Source of the DNA: JAFDVN01 sp964472275
GTDB lineage: Bacteria > Acidobacteriota > Holophagae > Holophagales > Holophagaceae
NCBI GenBank assembly: GCA_964472275.1
Contig: CAYYJN010000007.1
Coordinates: 7,070-71,069, forward strand
Length of the DNA stretch: 64,000 nucleotides
Direction: 5' to 3'
Of the stretch, positions 26,800-38,091 are shown piece by piece (positions within the stretch are counted from its first letter, which is position 1; each line of letters starts with the position of its first letter). A program made the position numbers and the translations under genes. Under the pieces are notes generated by a model. It did no database searches and was not told where the DNA came from. It saw only the letters and a list, made by a program, of their open reading frames with translations.

Positions 26800-27554
26800 T
26801 GCCCGCGCGCCGCATCATCCCCTGCCTCGATGTGAAGGAGGGCCGCGTCGTGAAAGGCGTGCGCTTCGAGGGCCTGCGCGACATGGGCGACCCGGCGGAG
26901 CTGGCGGTACGCTACGACGCCGAGGGCGCCGATGAGCTCGTCTTCCTCGATATCAGCGCCAGCGCTGAACGGAGACGCACGCAGGAGCCCTGGGTGCGCG
27001 AAGTCGCGCGGCGCCTGACCATCCCCTTCACCGTGGGTGGTGGCGTGGCGTCGGTGGAGGAGGCCCGCGCCCTGCTCCGCGCGGGCGCCGACAAGGTGGC
27101 GATCAACACCGCGGCCGTGCGGCGCCCGGAGCTGGTGAAGGAACTCGCCGATGCGTTCGGCGCCCAGTGTGTCGTCGCCGCGGTGGATCTGAAGCGCGAC
27201 GCCGATCTCGGCTGGCGCGTCTTCGTGCAAGGCGGCCAGGAGGCCACGAAACTTTCCGCGCGCGACTGGCTTCCACGGCTGGTGGAGCTCGGCGCGGGCG
27301 AGCTGCTGCTCACGAGCATGGACCGCGACGGCACCCGAGAAGGTTTCGATCTGGACCTGCTGCGCCTCGCGTCCGGCCTTGGCGTGCCCATCATCGCCTC
27401 CGGCGGCGCGGGATCTGAAGCCCACTTCCTCGACGCGCTCGAAGCCGGCGCGGACGCGGTCCTCGCCGCGACGCTCTTCCACGAAGGCACGCTGCCCATT
27501 CCGCGCCTCAAGGCTTTCCTCGCAGGTCGCGGCCAGGAGATCCGCCCATGTTGA
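26799..27554 (+). CDS. hisF: Imidazole glycerol phosphate synthase cyclase subunit
   Basis: This 251-residue TIM barrel starts RRIIPCLDVKEGRVVKGVRF (catalytic Asp11-type) and has LDISASAE, FTVGGGVASVEEARALLRAGADKVAINT, the second acid in LTSMDRDGTREGFDLDLL and IIASGGAGS. With HisH it forms imidazole glycerol phosphate and AICAR. Its end overlaps hisIE by 7 bp. Confidence 0.97.
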   Translation: MPARRIIPCLDVKEGRVVKGVRFEGLRDMGDPAELAVRYDAEGADELVFLDISASAERRRTQEPWVREVARRLTIPFTVGGGVASVEEARALLRAGADKVAINTAAVRRPELVKELADAFGAQCVVAAVDLKRDADLGWRVFVQGGQEATKLSARDWLPRLVELGAGELLLTSMDRDGTREGFDLDLLRLASGLGVPIIASGGAGSEAHFLDALEAGADAVLAATLFHEGTLPIPRLKAFLAGRGQEIRPC

Positions 27555-28195
27555 ACCTCGGTGACCTCAAATTCGATGCGGAGGGCCTGATCCCCGCCGT
27601 GGCGCAGGACCGCTTCGGCCGCGTCCGCATGGTGGGCTGGATGGACCGCGCCGCGCTCCAGGCCACGCTGGACAAGGGCCTCGTCACCTTCTGGTCCCGC
27701 TCCCGCAAGGCGCTGTGGACCAAGGGCGAGACGAGCGGCAATCGCCTCCGGCTGGTGACGATTCAGGCGGATTGCGATGGTGACACCTTGCTCATCCTCG
27801 CCGAGCCGGAAGGCCCCACCTGCCACACCGGCGCGCGCACCTGTTTCGGCGAGGAAGGCGAAGGCCTGCCCTGGCTGGGCGATCTCGAAGATCTGCTGCG
27901 GGCGCGCGAGGCTTCAGCCGCCCTCAACGGCAGCTACACGGAGAAGCTCTTCGCCCAAGGCGTGGATCGCATCGGGAAGAAGGTCATCGAGGAGGCCGGT
28001 GAAGTCGTCATCGCCGCCAAGAACGACGACCGCGACGCCTTCATTGGCGAAGCCGCGGACCTGATCTTCCACCTGGATCTGCTCCTCCTCGCCAAGGACA
28101 GTTCCCTCTCCGAAGTCGTCGAGGCGCTCCGCCTTCGCCACGCCAACCGGATCTCTCCCGAGGCCCGGGGGCCGAGGCCCAAGGCCCCCTCATGA
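27548..28195 (+). CDS. hisI: Bifunctional PR-AMP cyclohydrolase / PR-ATP pyrophosphatase
   Basis: Residues 1-~110 are HisI (VGWMDRAALQATL, TFWSRSRKALWTKGETSGN, ADCDGDTLL metal site, CHTGARTCF). Residues ~115-205 are HisE (YTEKLFAQGVDRIGKKVIEEAGEVVIAAKN with the acidic helix, then FHLDLLLLA). It performs the second and third steps of histidine synthesis. The two-domain HisIE arrangement is common in bacteria. Confidence 0.96.
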   Translation: MLNLGDLKFDAEGLIPAVAQDRFGRVRMVGWMDRAALQATLDKGLVTFWSRSRKALWTKGETSGNRLRLVTIQADCDGDTLLILAEPEGPTCHTGARTCFGEEGEGLPWLGDLEDLLRAREASAALNGSYTEKLFAQGVDRIGKKVIEEAGEVVIAAKNDDRDAFIGEAADLIFHLDLLLLAKDSSLSEVVEALRLRHANRISPEARGPRPKAPS

Positions 28196-29160
28196 CGCTT
28201 CGCACACCGCACTTCCCCGATCTGCTTTTTGACGCCACCGCGAAGCTCCGCGTGTGGGAGCGCGCGCTCCTCGACCTGCTCACGGAGCACGGCTACCGCG
28301 AACTTCGGCCGAGCCTCGTCCTTCGCGAACCAATGGCCACCAGCGCGTTGCGTTTCTTTGATCAGGACGCCTTGGTGGGCCTTCGCTGGGATCACACGGA
28401 ATCACTGGCGCGCTTGCTCGCGTCGCGCTTCGCCGAGCCCCCGCCTCGCGTGGCCTACTCAGGGCCCGTGTTTCGCAAATCCGCCGCGCCCTGGGAGGCT
28501 GTGGAACGCTACGAGGTGGGCTGTGAACGCATCCAGGTGGCAGAGGAATGCCCCGATGGCGCCGATCAGGAATTGACTCGGCTCCTTCTCGCCGTTCCCG
28601 CCGCGCTCGGGCTGAAATCCTGCCTGTTGCACCTGGGGGACGCGGCGCTTTGGAAGCGGCCCCTCGAAGCCGAAGCCCTGCCGCCCTCTCTTGTCGCATC
28701 CGCATCCCGCGCACTGCACCGGCGCGCGCCCCACCGCGTGCGCGAGGCGCTGGACGGCCACCCCGCCGCCGCCCGCATCGCCCAGCACGCAGCCCTGCTC
28801 TCGGCCGAGCCCGATGGTCTCGCCGGGTTGGAGGCGTTGGACGCGAGTCCCTACGCGGATCTCATCGCGCCGGACCGCGCGCGCCTCGCGGAACGGTTCG
28901 CCAGCATGCGGCCCATGACGCCCCCAAGCGTGGAACTGCGCCTGGATCTGGCGGATGTGGCCGACCTCGCTTTCTACACCGGACCCACCTTCCGCCTCTG
29001 GGCCAAGGGCGCCACAGCCGATCTCGCGGCTGGCGGCCGCTACGACCGGCTCTACCCGGAATTGGGCAGACCCTGGCGCGCCGCGGGCTTCTGCGTGCGG
29101 CTCTCCACCCTGCTCGAACACTTCGACGCCTGTTCCGGCCTTCGCACGGATGCCCCATGA
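28192..29160 (+). CDS. hisZ: ATP phosphoribosyltransferase regulatory subunit HisZ
   Basis: The 322-residue protein resembles the catalytic core of histidyl-tRNA synthetase: LTEHGYRELRPSLVLREP, LRWDHTESLARLLASR, VAYSGPVFRKS and, late, AAGGRYDRLYPELGRPWRAAGF. It lacks the anticodon-binding domain. Paired with a short-form HisG it restores catalysis and feedback by histidine. It overlaps hisIE and hisG by 4 bp each. Confidence 0.88.
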   Translation: MTLRTPHFPDLLFDATAKLRVWERALLDLLTEHGYRELRPSLVLREPMATSALRFFDQDALVGLRWDHTESLARLLASRFAEPPPRVAYSGPVFRKSAAPWEAVERYEVGCERIQVAEECPDGADQELTRLLLAVPAALGLKSCLLHLGDAALWKRPLEAEALPPSLVASASRALHRRAPHRVREALDGHPAAARIAQHAALLSAEPDGLAGLEALDASPYADLIAPDRARLAERFASMRPMTPPSVELRLDLADVADLAFYTGPTFRLWAKGATADLAAGGRYDRLYPELGRPWRAAGFCVRLSTLLEHFDACSGLRTDAP

Positions 29161-29792
29161 CGATCCTCATCGCGCTTCCGAAAAGCCGATTGGGAGAGGA
29201 AACCCTCGCGCGCCTGCGCGGCACGCCCTTCGAGCTTGATCTCGACGCGCTGAATGGCCGCGCGCTCCGCGTGCCCACGGCGTCTCCTGGCGTCGAGGCC
29301 ATCCTGCTCAAGGGCGCGGACCTCCCCCGCTATGTTGCGGGCGGTGTGGCGGCGCTCGGCGTCGTCGGGTCCGACACCCTCGAAGAGGGCGACGCGGACC
29401 TGCTGGAGGTGGCGGATCTTGGCTTCAGCGCCTGCCGACTCTCGCTATGCGCGAAGGAAGGCGTCCGCCTCGACGCGCTCCGGACCAAGCTCCACTTGCG
29501 CATCGCCACCAAGTTCACCGCCGCCACGGCGCGCTGGTTGGACCGAGAGGATCTGGCCGCGGAGCTGGTTCCCCTCCAGAGCAGCGTCGAGCTCGCGCCG
29601 CTGCTGGGGTTGGCGGACGCCATCGTGGACCTGGTGCAGACCGGCGCCACGCTACGCGCCCATGGACTCGCGGAACTCACCACTCTCGCCACCACTTCGG
29701 CCCGCCTCGTCGCCGGACGCGGCGCCTATTTGAGCGACCCGGCGCGGCTCGGCCCCCTGGCGAGGGATCTCGCCGCTGTCCTGAGGGCGTAG
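29157..29792 (+). CDS. hisG: ATP phosphoribosyltransferase, short form HisG
   Basis: This 211-residue protein has LIALPKSRLGEETLARL, LKGADLPRYVAGGVAALGVVGSDTL, LRIATKFTAATARWL and the PRPP-binding DAIVDLVQTGATLRAHGL. It lacks the C-terminal ACT-like domain of long HisG, matching the presence of hisZ. It catalyses the first, feedback-controlled step. It is the last his gene; only the gene at 29802 separates it from the terminator. Confidence 0.95.
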   Translation: MTILIALPKSRLGEETLARLRGTPFELDLDALNGRALRVPTASPGVEAILLKGADLPRYVAGGVAALGVVGSDTLEEGDADLLEVADLGFSACRLSLCAKEGVRLDALRTKLHLRIATKFTAATARWLDREDLAAELVPLQSSVELAPLLGLADAIVDLVQTGATLRAHGLAELTTLATTSARLVAGRGAYLSDPARLGPLARDLAAVLRA

Positions 29793-29801
29793 AATGGACG
29801 C

Positions 29802-30311
29802 ATGAGCCTTGATGCCCTGAACGCCCTTCCCGATGACGCGCGCCTCTGGCTGATCGCGCTGGAGCCCGCGCCAGATGCCGCGGCCACCGCGCGGCTCTCG
29901 ACGGCCATGGATGGTTTCCTCGCCGAATGGCGCCACAAGGGCGTGCAGTACGCGGGCGCGTGGACGCTGCTGGAAGGCCGCCTCCTCACCCTCGCCGAGC
30001 CCACCATGACCACCGCGCCCAGCGGCTGCGCCATTGACGGGATGATGCGCAAAGTGAACCGGACGCTGGAGGAACTGGCCCTCGGCCGGGTGGACCCGAC
30101 GGCGGCCGTGCTCGTCCGGACCGCGTCAGGCCTGAGGACGATCCTGAAAGCCGATCTCGAAGCCCGTCTCGGCGACGGCACTCTGGACGCCACGACGCCC
30201 GTGCTGGATCTCGCGCTCTTCTCCCTGGGCGATCTGCGCTCCGGCAAGCTGGAGAAACCCCTCGCCGCCACCTGGATCGGCCGCAAATACAAAGTCGCCG
30301 CGCTCGCTTAA
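29802..30311 (+). CDS. Conserved protein with SGCAID motif, function unknown
   Basis: A 169-residue soluble protein without signal or membrane segments. The middle holds FLAEWRHKGVQYAGAWTLLEG, then TTAPSGCAIDGMMRKVN. The W-x-H, long spacer and SGCxID pattern recalls short conserved proteins of Bacteroidota, often mislabelled ABC transporter ATPase; no Walker motifs are present. It begins 9 bp after hisG and ends just before the hairpin, so it is probably in the his transcript. No link to histidine synthesis can be shown. Confidence 0.6.
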   Translation: MSLDALNALPDDARLWLIALEPAPDAAATARLSTAMDGFLAEWRHKGVQYAGAWTLLEGRLLTLAEPTMTTAPSGCAIDGMMRKVNRTLEELALGRVDPTAAVLVRTASGLRTILKADLEARLGDGTLDATTPVLDLALFSLGDLRSGKLEKPLAATWIGRKYKVAALA

Positions 30312-30316
30312 CGAAT

Positions 30317-30338
30317 GAGGCCCGCGAGCGCGGGCCTC
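30317..30338. terminator. Terminator closing the his operon
   Basis: GAGGCCCGC and GCGGGCCTC form a perfect 9-bp stem with a GAGC loop, followed on the plus strand by TTCAATTC. It lies 6 bp after the stop at 30311 and 23 bp before the end of the convergent gene, so it may serve both directions. Confidence 0.75.
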
Positions 30339-30360
30339 TTCAATTCAGATGGAGATGATC

Positions 30361-30753
30361 CTAGAACAGCGGGTCGCCGGGCTTGCGCTTCCAGGCCTCG
30401 GCGCGCTTGTTCCCTTCCTTGGGCTTGGCGTCCTTGGCGGCGGCCAGCGTCTGGAGGAGCGAACCGCTCAGGGCCGTGGCCACGCTCTTGGTGGCGGCGC
30501 GGCTGGCGAGCTGGGCGGGAGAGGGAGCTTCGGCTTCGGCCTCGTCCTTCTTCTCGGACTTCACCGCCAGCGCCTTCAGGCGGCGCTCGTGCCAAGCCTT
30601 GCGCTTCGGATCCACGGCGCGGCGGAGGGAAGCGGTGGTGCCCTTCTTCAGGACGGCTTTGCGGCGTTCGCGATCCTCGCGCACGGAGGAATCGGGTTTC
30701 GAGGCATCTTCAAGGATCTTCGCGAGGTTGGCGAGGCTACCGAATCCGGCCAT
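30361..30753 (-). CDS. Small basic protein, function unknown
   Basis: From the ATG at 30751-30753 the frame encodes 130 residues, MAGFGSLANLAKILEDASKP onward. It is rich in Lys, Arg, Ala and Glu, with probable helical and coiled-coil segments (DRERRKAVLKK, RKAWHERRLKALAVKSEKKDE) and no signal peptide. AAGGAG lies about 12 bp upstream; a TTG at 30789 would add 12 residues. The family is not recognised. It is convergent with the his operon. Confidence 0.5.
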   Translation of the reverse strand: MAGFGSLANLAKILEDASKPDSSVREDRERRKAVLKKGTTASLRRAVDPKRKAWHERRLKALAVKSEKKDEAEAEAPSPAQLASRAATKSVATALSGSLLQTLAAAKDAKPKEGNKRAEAWKRKPGDPLF

Positions 30754-30857
30754 GGACGAGTCTTGCTCCTTAAATGGGGATCTCCCCAACGAATTAGTCT
30801 AATGGATGAAGCCTTGGAACCGAAGCGAAATGCCGTGACCGGCCGCACAATGAAGGC

Positions 30858-31513
30858 ATGACCGGCCGCCCCGCCCTTCCCACCTTCCTTGCAGCCGCGT
30901 CGTTGCTGATGATCGTCGCCTGCGGCCGGAAGGCCGCGCCCCCGCCGTCGGACCCCACCCGCATCCCGGATCTCACCGCCTGGCAGCCCATCGGCGGGCT
31001 CCGGCCCAGTTTCGCCGGACCCCACCGGGGCGCCTGGCAGCGCACCTGGCTCAACCCGGAAGCCGCGGCCGCGCTGGACGCGAACCAGTTTCAGCCCTGG
31101 CCCGATGGTTCCCAGCTCGTGAAGGAGGCGCTGACCCAGGACGGCAAACGCCTCGGCTGGTTCTGGATGAGCCACGAGAACGGCGGCTGGGTGTGGGGCC
31201 AGGCGGGCGTGGANNNNNNNNNNNNNNNNNNNNNNNNNNNNNNNNNNNNNNNNNNNNNNNNNNNNNNNNNNNNNNNNNNNNNNNNNNNNNNNNNNNNNNN
31301 NNNNNNNNNNNNNGGTTCTGGATGAGCCACGAGAACGGCGGCTGGGTGTGGGGCCAGGCGGGCGTGGATGGCCGCGTCAGCTGGCGCCAAGCGGGCCTGG
31401 ACAACGCCTGCGCCGCCTGCCACCTCAAGAATGCGCCGCAGTTCGAAGGGGCCTTCGCGCCTGTGTGGGCGGGCAAAGGGCGCCTGCACATCGGCATGGG
31501 GTCTTCGCGGTGA
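30858..31513 (+). CDS. Cytochrome P460-like c-type lipoprotein (split by an assembly gap)
   Basis: A lipoprotein signal (LLMIVAC, lipidation at Cys) starts the protein. The core has PWPDGSQLVKEALT and RLGWFWMSHENGGWVWGQAG, and one haem c motif CAACH near the C-terminus. Order and spacing match cytochrome P460-like proteins: a beta-rich domain with PDG..LVKE, then CXXCH. A 100-N run (31214-31313) with 55-bp flanking duplication interrupts it; collapsing gives about 166 residues in one frame. It is probably a periplasmic redox protein of unknown substrate. It overlaps the next gene (GTGA). Confidence 0.65.
31214..31313. other. Assembly gap (100 N) flanked by a 55-bp exact duplication
   Basis: The same 55 bases lie at 31159-31213 and 31314-31368 around 100 N. 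Removing the N run and one copy restores the lipoprotein frame. It has the same structure and the same duplicate length as the gap at 24021, which points to an assembler k-mer overlap rather than missing biology. Confidence 0.9.
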
Positions 31514-32352
31514 GCAAGGCGATGAACACCCTCCGGAACCAACTCGAGGCTTTGCGCCTGCGCTACGACACGCTGGAGGCGCTGCGCCTCGATCCCATCG
31601 CCGTGCCCCTCGCGTATCAGGACGCGGCGGATCGGGAGGTGAGCGCGTGGCTGGCGGCGAGCCTCGCCTACGGACGCGTCGCGCCCATGCTGAAGGCCAT
31701 CCGCGCGGCCCTCGCGCCGCTTGGCCCGGCACCCGCGGCCTTCCTGCGCGGGCACTCTGAAAAAGCACTCCAGGCCGCGCTGGGCAAGCTGCTGAAGGAT
31801 TGGTGCTGGCGTTTTCACACCGGCAAGGATGTGGTCGCTTGGCTGCTCGCTTGGAAGAAGCTGGATGCGGAAGGCGGTCTCGAATCCCACTTCCTGCCCA
31901 TCGGCGATGAAGCGGCGGATGCGGCCCTGTCCCGCCTCATGCAGCGCCTCCGCGCGGAACTGCCCGCCACCTACGGCCTCCGCTTCAGCCTTCCCGATCC
32001 GGCGGAAGGATCCGCCTGCAAGCGCATGCGCATGTTCCTGCGCTGGATGGCGCGGGAAGGCTGGCCGGATCTGGGCCTTTGGAAGCGCTACCCCAAGGCC
32101 GCCCTCGTCATTCCGGTGGACACCCATGTGGCTCGCGTCGCGCGCTTCGTGCGCCTTTCCACCCGCGCCACCCCCGATGGCCGCATGGCCGAGGAGATCT
32201 CCGCCGCGCTCCGCCGCTGCGACGCGGAGGATCCTCTCAAATACGACTTCGCCCTCTCCCACCTGGGCATCCTCGGCGACTGCCCCGGCGTGAAGCGGAA
32301 GGCCACCTGCGAGCCCTGCCCGCTCTACCGGGCCTGCCGGGCGGAGCGGTGA
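31510..32352 (+). CDS. TIGR02757 (DUF2400) family protein
   Basis: The frame from the GTG at 31510 (ATG at 31522 is an alternative) encodes about 280 residues: DPIAVPLAYQDAADREVSAWLAASLAYGRV, then MRMFLRWMARE, VIPVDTHVARVARF and a C-terminal cysteine cluster CPGVKRKATCEPCPLYRAC. The VDTH segment recalls the HhH-GPD glycosylase fold and the cysteines may hold an Fe-S cluster. This matches the conserved TIGR02757 family, whose function is unknown. It overlaps the P460-like gene by 4 bp. Confidence 0.8.
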   Translation: MSKAMNTLRNQLEALRLRYDTLEALRLDPIAVPLAYQDAADREVSAWLAASLAYGRVAPMLKAIRAALAPLGPAPAAFLRGHSEKALQAALGKLLKDWCWRFHTGKDVVAWLLAWKKLDAEGGLESHFLPIGDEAADAALSRLMQRLRAELPATYGLRFSLPDPAEGSACKRMRMFLRWMAREGWPDLGLWKRYPKAALVIPVDTHVARVARFVRLSTRATPDGRMAEEISAALRRCDAEDPLKYDFALSHLGILGDCPGVKRKATCEPCPLYRACRAER

Positions 32353-32353
32353 A

Positions 32354-32410
32354 GTCAGGCGGGAAACTGGGGGCTGGAGGTCAGTCTCCAGTCCCCAGCC
32401 CTCAGCCTGA
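32354..32410. repeat. Period-7 palindrome after the TIGR02757 gene
   Basis: GTCAGGC GGGAAAC TGGGGGC TGGAGGT is followed by CAGTCTC CAGTCCC CAGCCCT CAGCCTG AC. This is a 57-bp imperfect palindrome that also reads as consecutive 7-nt units. It starts about 1 bp after the stop codon and could act as a transcript end hairpin. Confidence 0.75.
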
Positions 32411-32442
32411 CCCGCTAGACTGTCCCCACCTTCCGAGGCCCC

Positions 32443-32997
32443 TTGAGCGACGCGACGCTGGCTTCCATCTTCTGCCCCGCCACCCTGGGCTGGCCCTTGC
32501 CCGACTGCGGCGAGGAAGGCCCCACCGCGGAGCAGCAGCGCGCGGTGCTGGGCGCGCTGCGCCACACGCGCATTGATTGGTCCGTCATGGGCCGCCACTT
32601 GGCCTTCGAGGCCGATTGCTACCTGCGCCGCCGCCTCTTCCTGAACCGCTCCTGGGAAATCCTCATGCTCTGCTGGCTTCCGGGCCAGAAGACCGCCATC
32701 CATGACCACGGCGCGTCCTGGGGTTCCACGCTCGTGATGATGGGCGAGCTCACCGAGCGCACCTATCGCGCCCCCGCCGGGCGCGCCTTGGAGCACAAGA
32801 AGGACGCCGTGCTCGCAACGGGCCAGGTGACCGTCGAAAGCCAGGAAACCATCCACGAAGTCTCCAACCAAGGCCTCGTCCCCGCCGTGAGCCTGCACCT
32901 CTACTCGCCCCCCCTGCGCTTCCTGCACAGCTACGACGAAGCAAGCGGCGCCAAGCGCCATGTGGAGCCCGCCGAAAGCCGGTTCTGCACGAGGTAG
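32443..32997 (+). CDS. Cysteine dioxygenase-like cupin protein
   Basis: This 184-residue protein has the cysteine dioxygenase metal motif PGQKTAIHDHGASWG (two His of the iron triad), E/T-rich cupin strands and the third ligand region LHLYSPPLRFLHSYD. Such enzymes oxidise cysteine or 3-mercaptopropionate to sulfinates. The TTG at 32443 is the likely start, with GAGG 6 bp upstream. The next in-frame Met is well inside the domain. Long homologues differ at the N-terminus, so the substrate is open. Confidence 0.78.
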   Translation: MSDATLASIFCPATLGWPLPDCGEEGPTAEQQRAVLGALRHTRIDWSVMGRHLAFEADCYLRRRLFLNRSWEILMLCWLPGQKTAIHDHGASWGSTLVMMGELTERTYRAPAGRALEHKKDAVLATGQVTVESQETIHEVSNQGLVPAVSLHLYSPPLRFLHSYDEASGAKRHVEPAESRFCTR

Positions 32998-33000
32998 ATC

Positions 33001-33146
33001 AGGCTGGAGACTTCAGGCTGGAGGCTGGAGGCCTTTTGGTGCGGCGCCCCGGCGCCGTTCCTCGTTAAAGAAGGAAGCGGCCCGAAGGGCCGCCGCAGCT
33101 TGAGCCTCCAGCCTCCAGCCTCCAGCCTCCGGTCTCCAGCCTGCAT
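33001..33146. repeat. Large period-7 palindrome (GGCTGGA units)
   Basis: Left arm: GGCTGGA GACTTCA GGCTGGA GGCTGGA GGCC. Right arm: TCCAGCC tandem units (33106-33146). Between them is a GCGGCCCGAAGGGCCGC hairpin (33077-33093) that could terminate the cysteine dioxygenase transcript. The arms can pair to a long stem. It is one of the clearest members of the repeat family. Confidence 0.8.
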
Positions 33147-33147
33147 A

Positions 33148-33330
33148 GAAAAACCGGGCTTACCATGTGCGCGCCCCAGTGGGTCGCGGATGGCGAGGCT
33201 CCACTCGGGAGCCTCGCCCGCGGGGCCCCACTTGGCGCGCAGGCCAGTGCCGTACGCGAGTCCGCAGCGCAGCGAGGAGCGAGCGTTGGTAAGCCTTTTC
33301 GCGCAGCGAAAAACCGGGCTTACCACGGCA
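33148..33330. repeat. Structured intergenic element with nested hairpins and an 18-bp direct repeat
   Basis: The 18-mer GAAAAACCGGGCTTACCA occurs at 33148-33165 and 33308-33325. Between the copies lies a long nested hairpin (about 33168-33241) with a perfect 10-bp core stem GCGAGGCTCC/GGAGCCTCGC (33193-33217) and outer arms TGCGCGCC/GGCGCGCA. A second hairpin pairs TGGTAAGCC-TTTTCGC (33287-33303) with the second 18-mer. No protein is supported here. It may be an interspersed palindromic repeat or a small mobile remnant. Confidence 0.55.
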
Positions 33331-33503
33331 CTCGGGGGAGCGACTTAGGGCTGCTTCTTCCGACCTGACCCGGTTCGTCGCGACCCGATGCATGGGGCCC
33401 GGCTCCTCCAGGATAGGGCTTCCCGTCTTCCGCTCCAAATGGGCTTCCAAGTGCTTGGCAGACGGGGGGTTTTCGCCTCCCGGAAAAATCCGCCAGGAGA
33501 CCC

Positions 33504-33532
33504 TTGACACCCCTACATCTTGGGGTGATCCT
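33504..33532 (+). promoter_or_regulatory. Candidate promoter of nrdJ
   Basis: TTGACA at 33504-33509 is a perfect -35 box. Seventeen bases on, GATCCT (33527-33532) is a weak -10. The spacer contains the first NrdR-like box, which is where a repressor site would be expected. The leader to the nrdJ ATG would be about 135 nt. Confidence 0.5.
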
Positions 33533-33557
33533 TGTCATCCGACACTATCCCTTGAGG
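33510..33557 (+). promoter_or_regulatory. Tandem NrdR-box-like operators upstream of nrdJ
   Basis: Box 1 (33510-33525, CCCCTACATCTTGGGG) and box 2 (33542-33557, ACACTATCCCTTGAGG) both fit the NrdR consensus acaCwAtATaTwGtgt at its core positions; box 1 is a clear dyad. Their centres are 32 bp apart, three helical turns, the usual NrdR pair spacing. NrdR is the ATP/dATP-sensing repressor of ribonucleotide reductase genes. The nrdR gene is not in the window. Confidence 0.65.
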
Positions 33558-33674
33558 AAGCCGAGAACCGCCCGATCCTAGGGGTGGGAGGTTTTTTCGC
33601 TTCTTTTCGGGCCGTGGCCACCCCTTCCCAGCAAGTCTTCACATTTCTTCACATCCTCCATCAGGGACCCCGCC

Positions 33675-37091
<3,417 letters not shown>

Positions 37092-37128
37092 CGATAGCCA
37101 TCACTCCAAAGATTGATCTCATTCATCC

Positions 37129-38091
37129 ATGCGTTATAACCAACACCCATTCGAAGAAGAGCTCCTCGTCCGTGGCGAGGAGCTAGAGATTCGGCTGGGT
37201 CCAGAGCTCCCTATCCCTTGGATGGACTTTTGGCTGAATCCCAGGAAGGTCCGTGGTAGCGACTTCTTGATGCGATGGTCGCAAGGGCGCTGGAGCGAGG
37301 CGATGCTCGAAGCCGCTGTCAATCGCCTGGGCGGATTCATCGCACTGCCGTATGGTCCTAGTGGTGTCGCACCGGATACCGGAGTCCGGGATTTCGAACT
37401 CTACTTCGAGCGCTTGGAACATGCAGGGCTTGGGAAGCTTAAACGCCCCGATCTCCTCATCATTGCAAGTGAAAATGCCGAAGAGGTGCATCAAGTAGTG
37501 GCGCAGCTTGGCGGAACAGGAGAGCTGCCTTTCACACCCGAAGATGACCCCCGCATGCAATCAATTCTAGGCATGGCGGTCCTTGCCATTGAATGTGAGA
37601 ACAGTCTTTGGCGGTCGCGCCAGATGCCCGACTATGGCACGCCACTCCGCCCTCAGAAGCGGTTAGGCGGACAAATGGGCCTCCGAAAAGCGGCGGTCGT
37701 CCCCACCATCATCCTAAAAGAGGAGGACCGGGACCCGCTTCGTGGTTGGCAGAGAGCGCAAAAAGTCCCGATTCACCTTTGGCACTGCTTTTACGACCAG
37801 GCCTTCGGCATTCCATTCGACGCTATCGAATCTCTCATCCAAATCGGACAGGTCGAACCTCACAAACAGATCTTCCAAGCGCCCGGTGGGGCTACTACAA
37901 CGAAAATCATCTACAAAGTCATCTATCGCCATGGCTATGAACTTGCCTATTCCATTGAGGAGCCCACACTCGTCGCAGCCTCAGTCACTGATAAAAACGG
38001 ACACATTCTGCCCTTCGTAAAATTTGAAGGTGGTCGGTTCGACTTGACTCAAGCAGCGTTGGAATTCATGGGAAACGCGAGGAGGTCCTAA
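37129..38091 (+). CDS. Putative type II restriction endonuclease
   Basis: This 320-residue protein is encoded in sequence visibly richer in A/T, with less biased third codon positions than its neighbours. A PD-(D/E)xK-like core is suggested by PD at 107-108 (KRPDLLIIAS) and ECEN at 155-158 (VLAIECENSLW), with nearby basic residues. Its stop overlaps the start of an adenine methylase by one base, so the pair reads as an R-M system. It may belong with AccI-type enzymes, but I could not confirm the family. No recognition sequence can be read from the protein. Confidence 0.65.
   Translation: MRYNQHPFEEELLVRGEELEIRLGPELPIPWMDFWLNPRKVRGSDFLMRWSQGRWSEAMLEAAVNRLGGFIALPYGPSGVAPDTGVRDFELYFERLEHAGLGKLKRPDLLIIASENAEEVHQVVAQLGGTGELPFTPEDDPRMQSILGMAVLAIECENSLWRSRQMPDYGTPLRPQKRLGGQMGLRKAAVVPTIILKEEDRDPLRGWQRAQKVPIHLWHCFYDQAFGIPFDAIESLIQIGQVEPHKQIFQAPGGATTTKIIYKVIYRHGYELAYSIEEPTLVAASVTDKNGHILPFVKFEGGRFDLTQAALEFMGNARRS

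Noticed and set aside
33001..33146. CRISPR array in the CTCCAGC-rich stretch
   Set aside because: Units are 7 bp, contiguous and palindromic, without 20-40 bp unique spacers or cas genes.
33100..33674. Cobalamin riboswitch before the B12-dependent reductase
   Set aside because: No B12 box or the expected multi-stem leader could be traced. The structured block at 33148-33330 does not resemble it, and NrdR-like boxes explain the regulation better.
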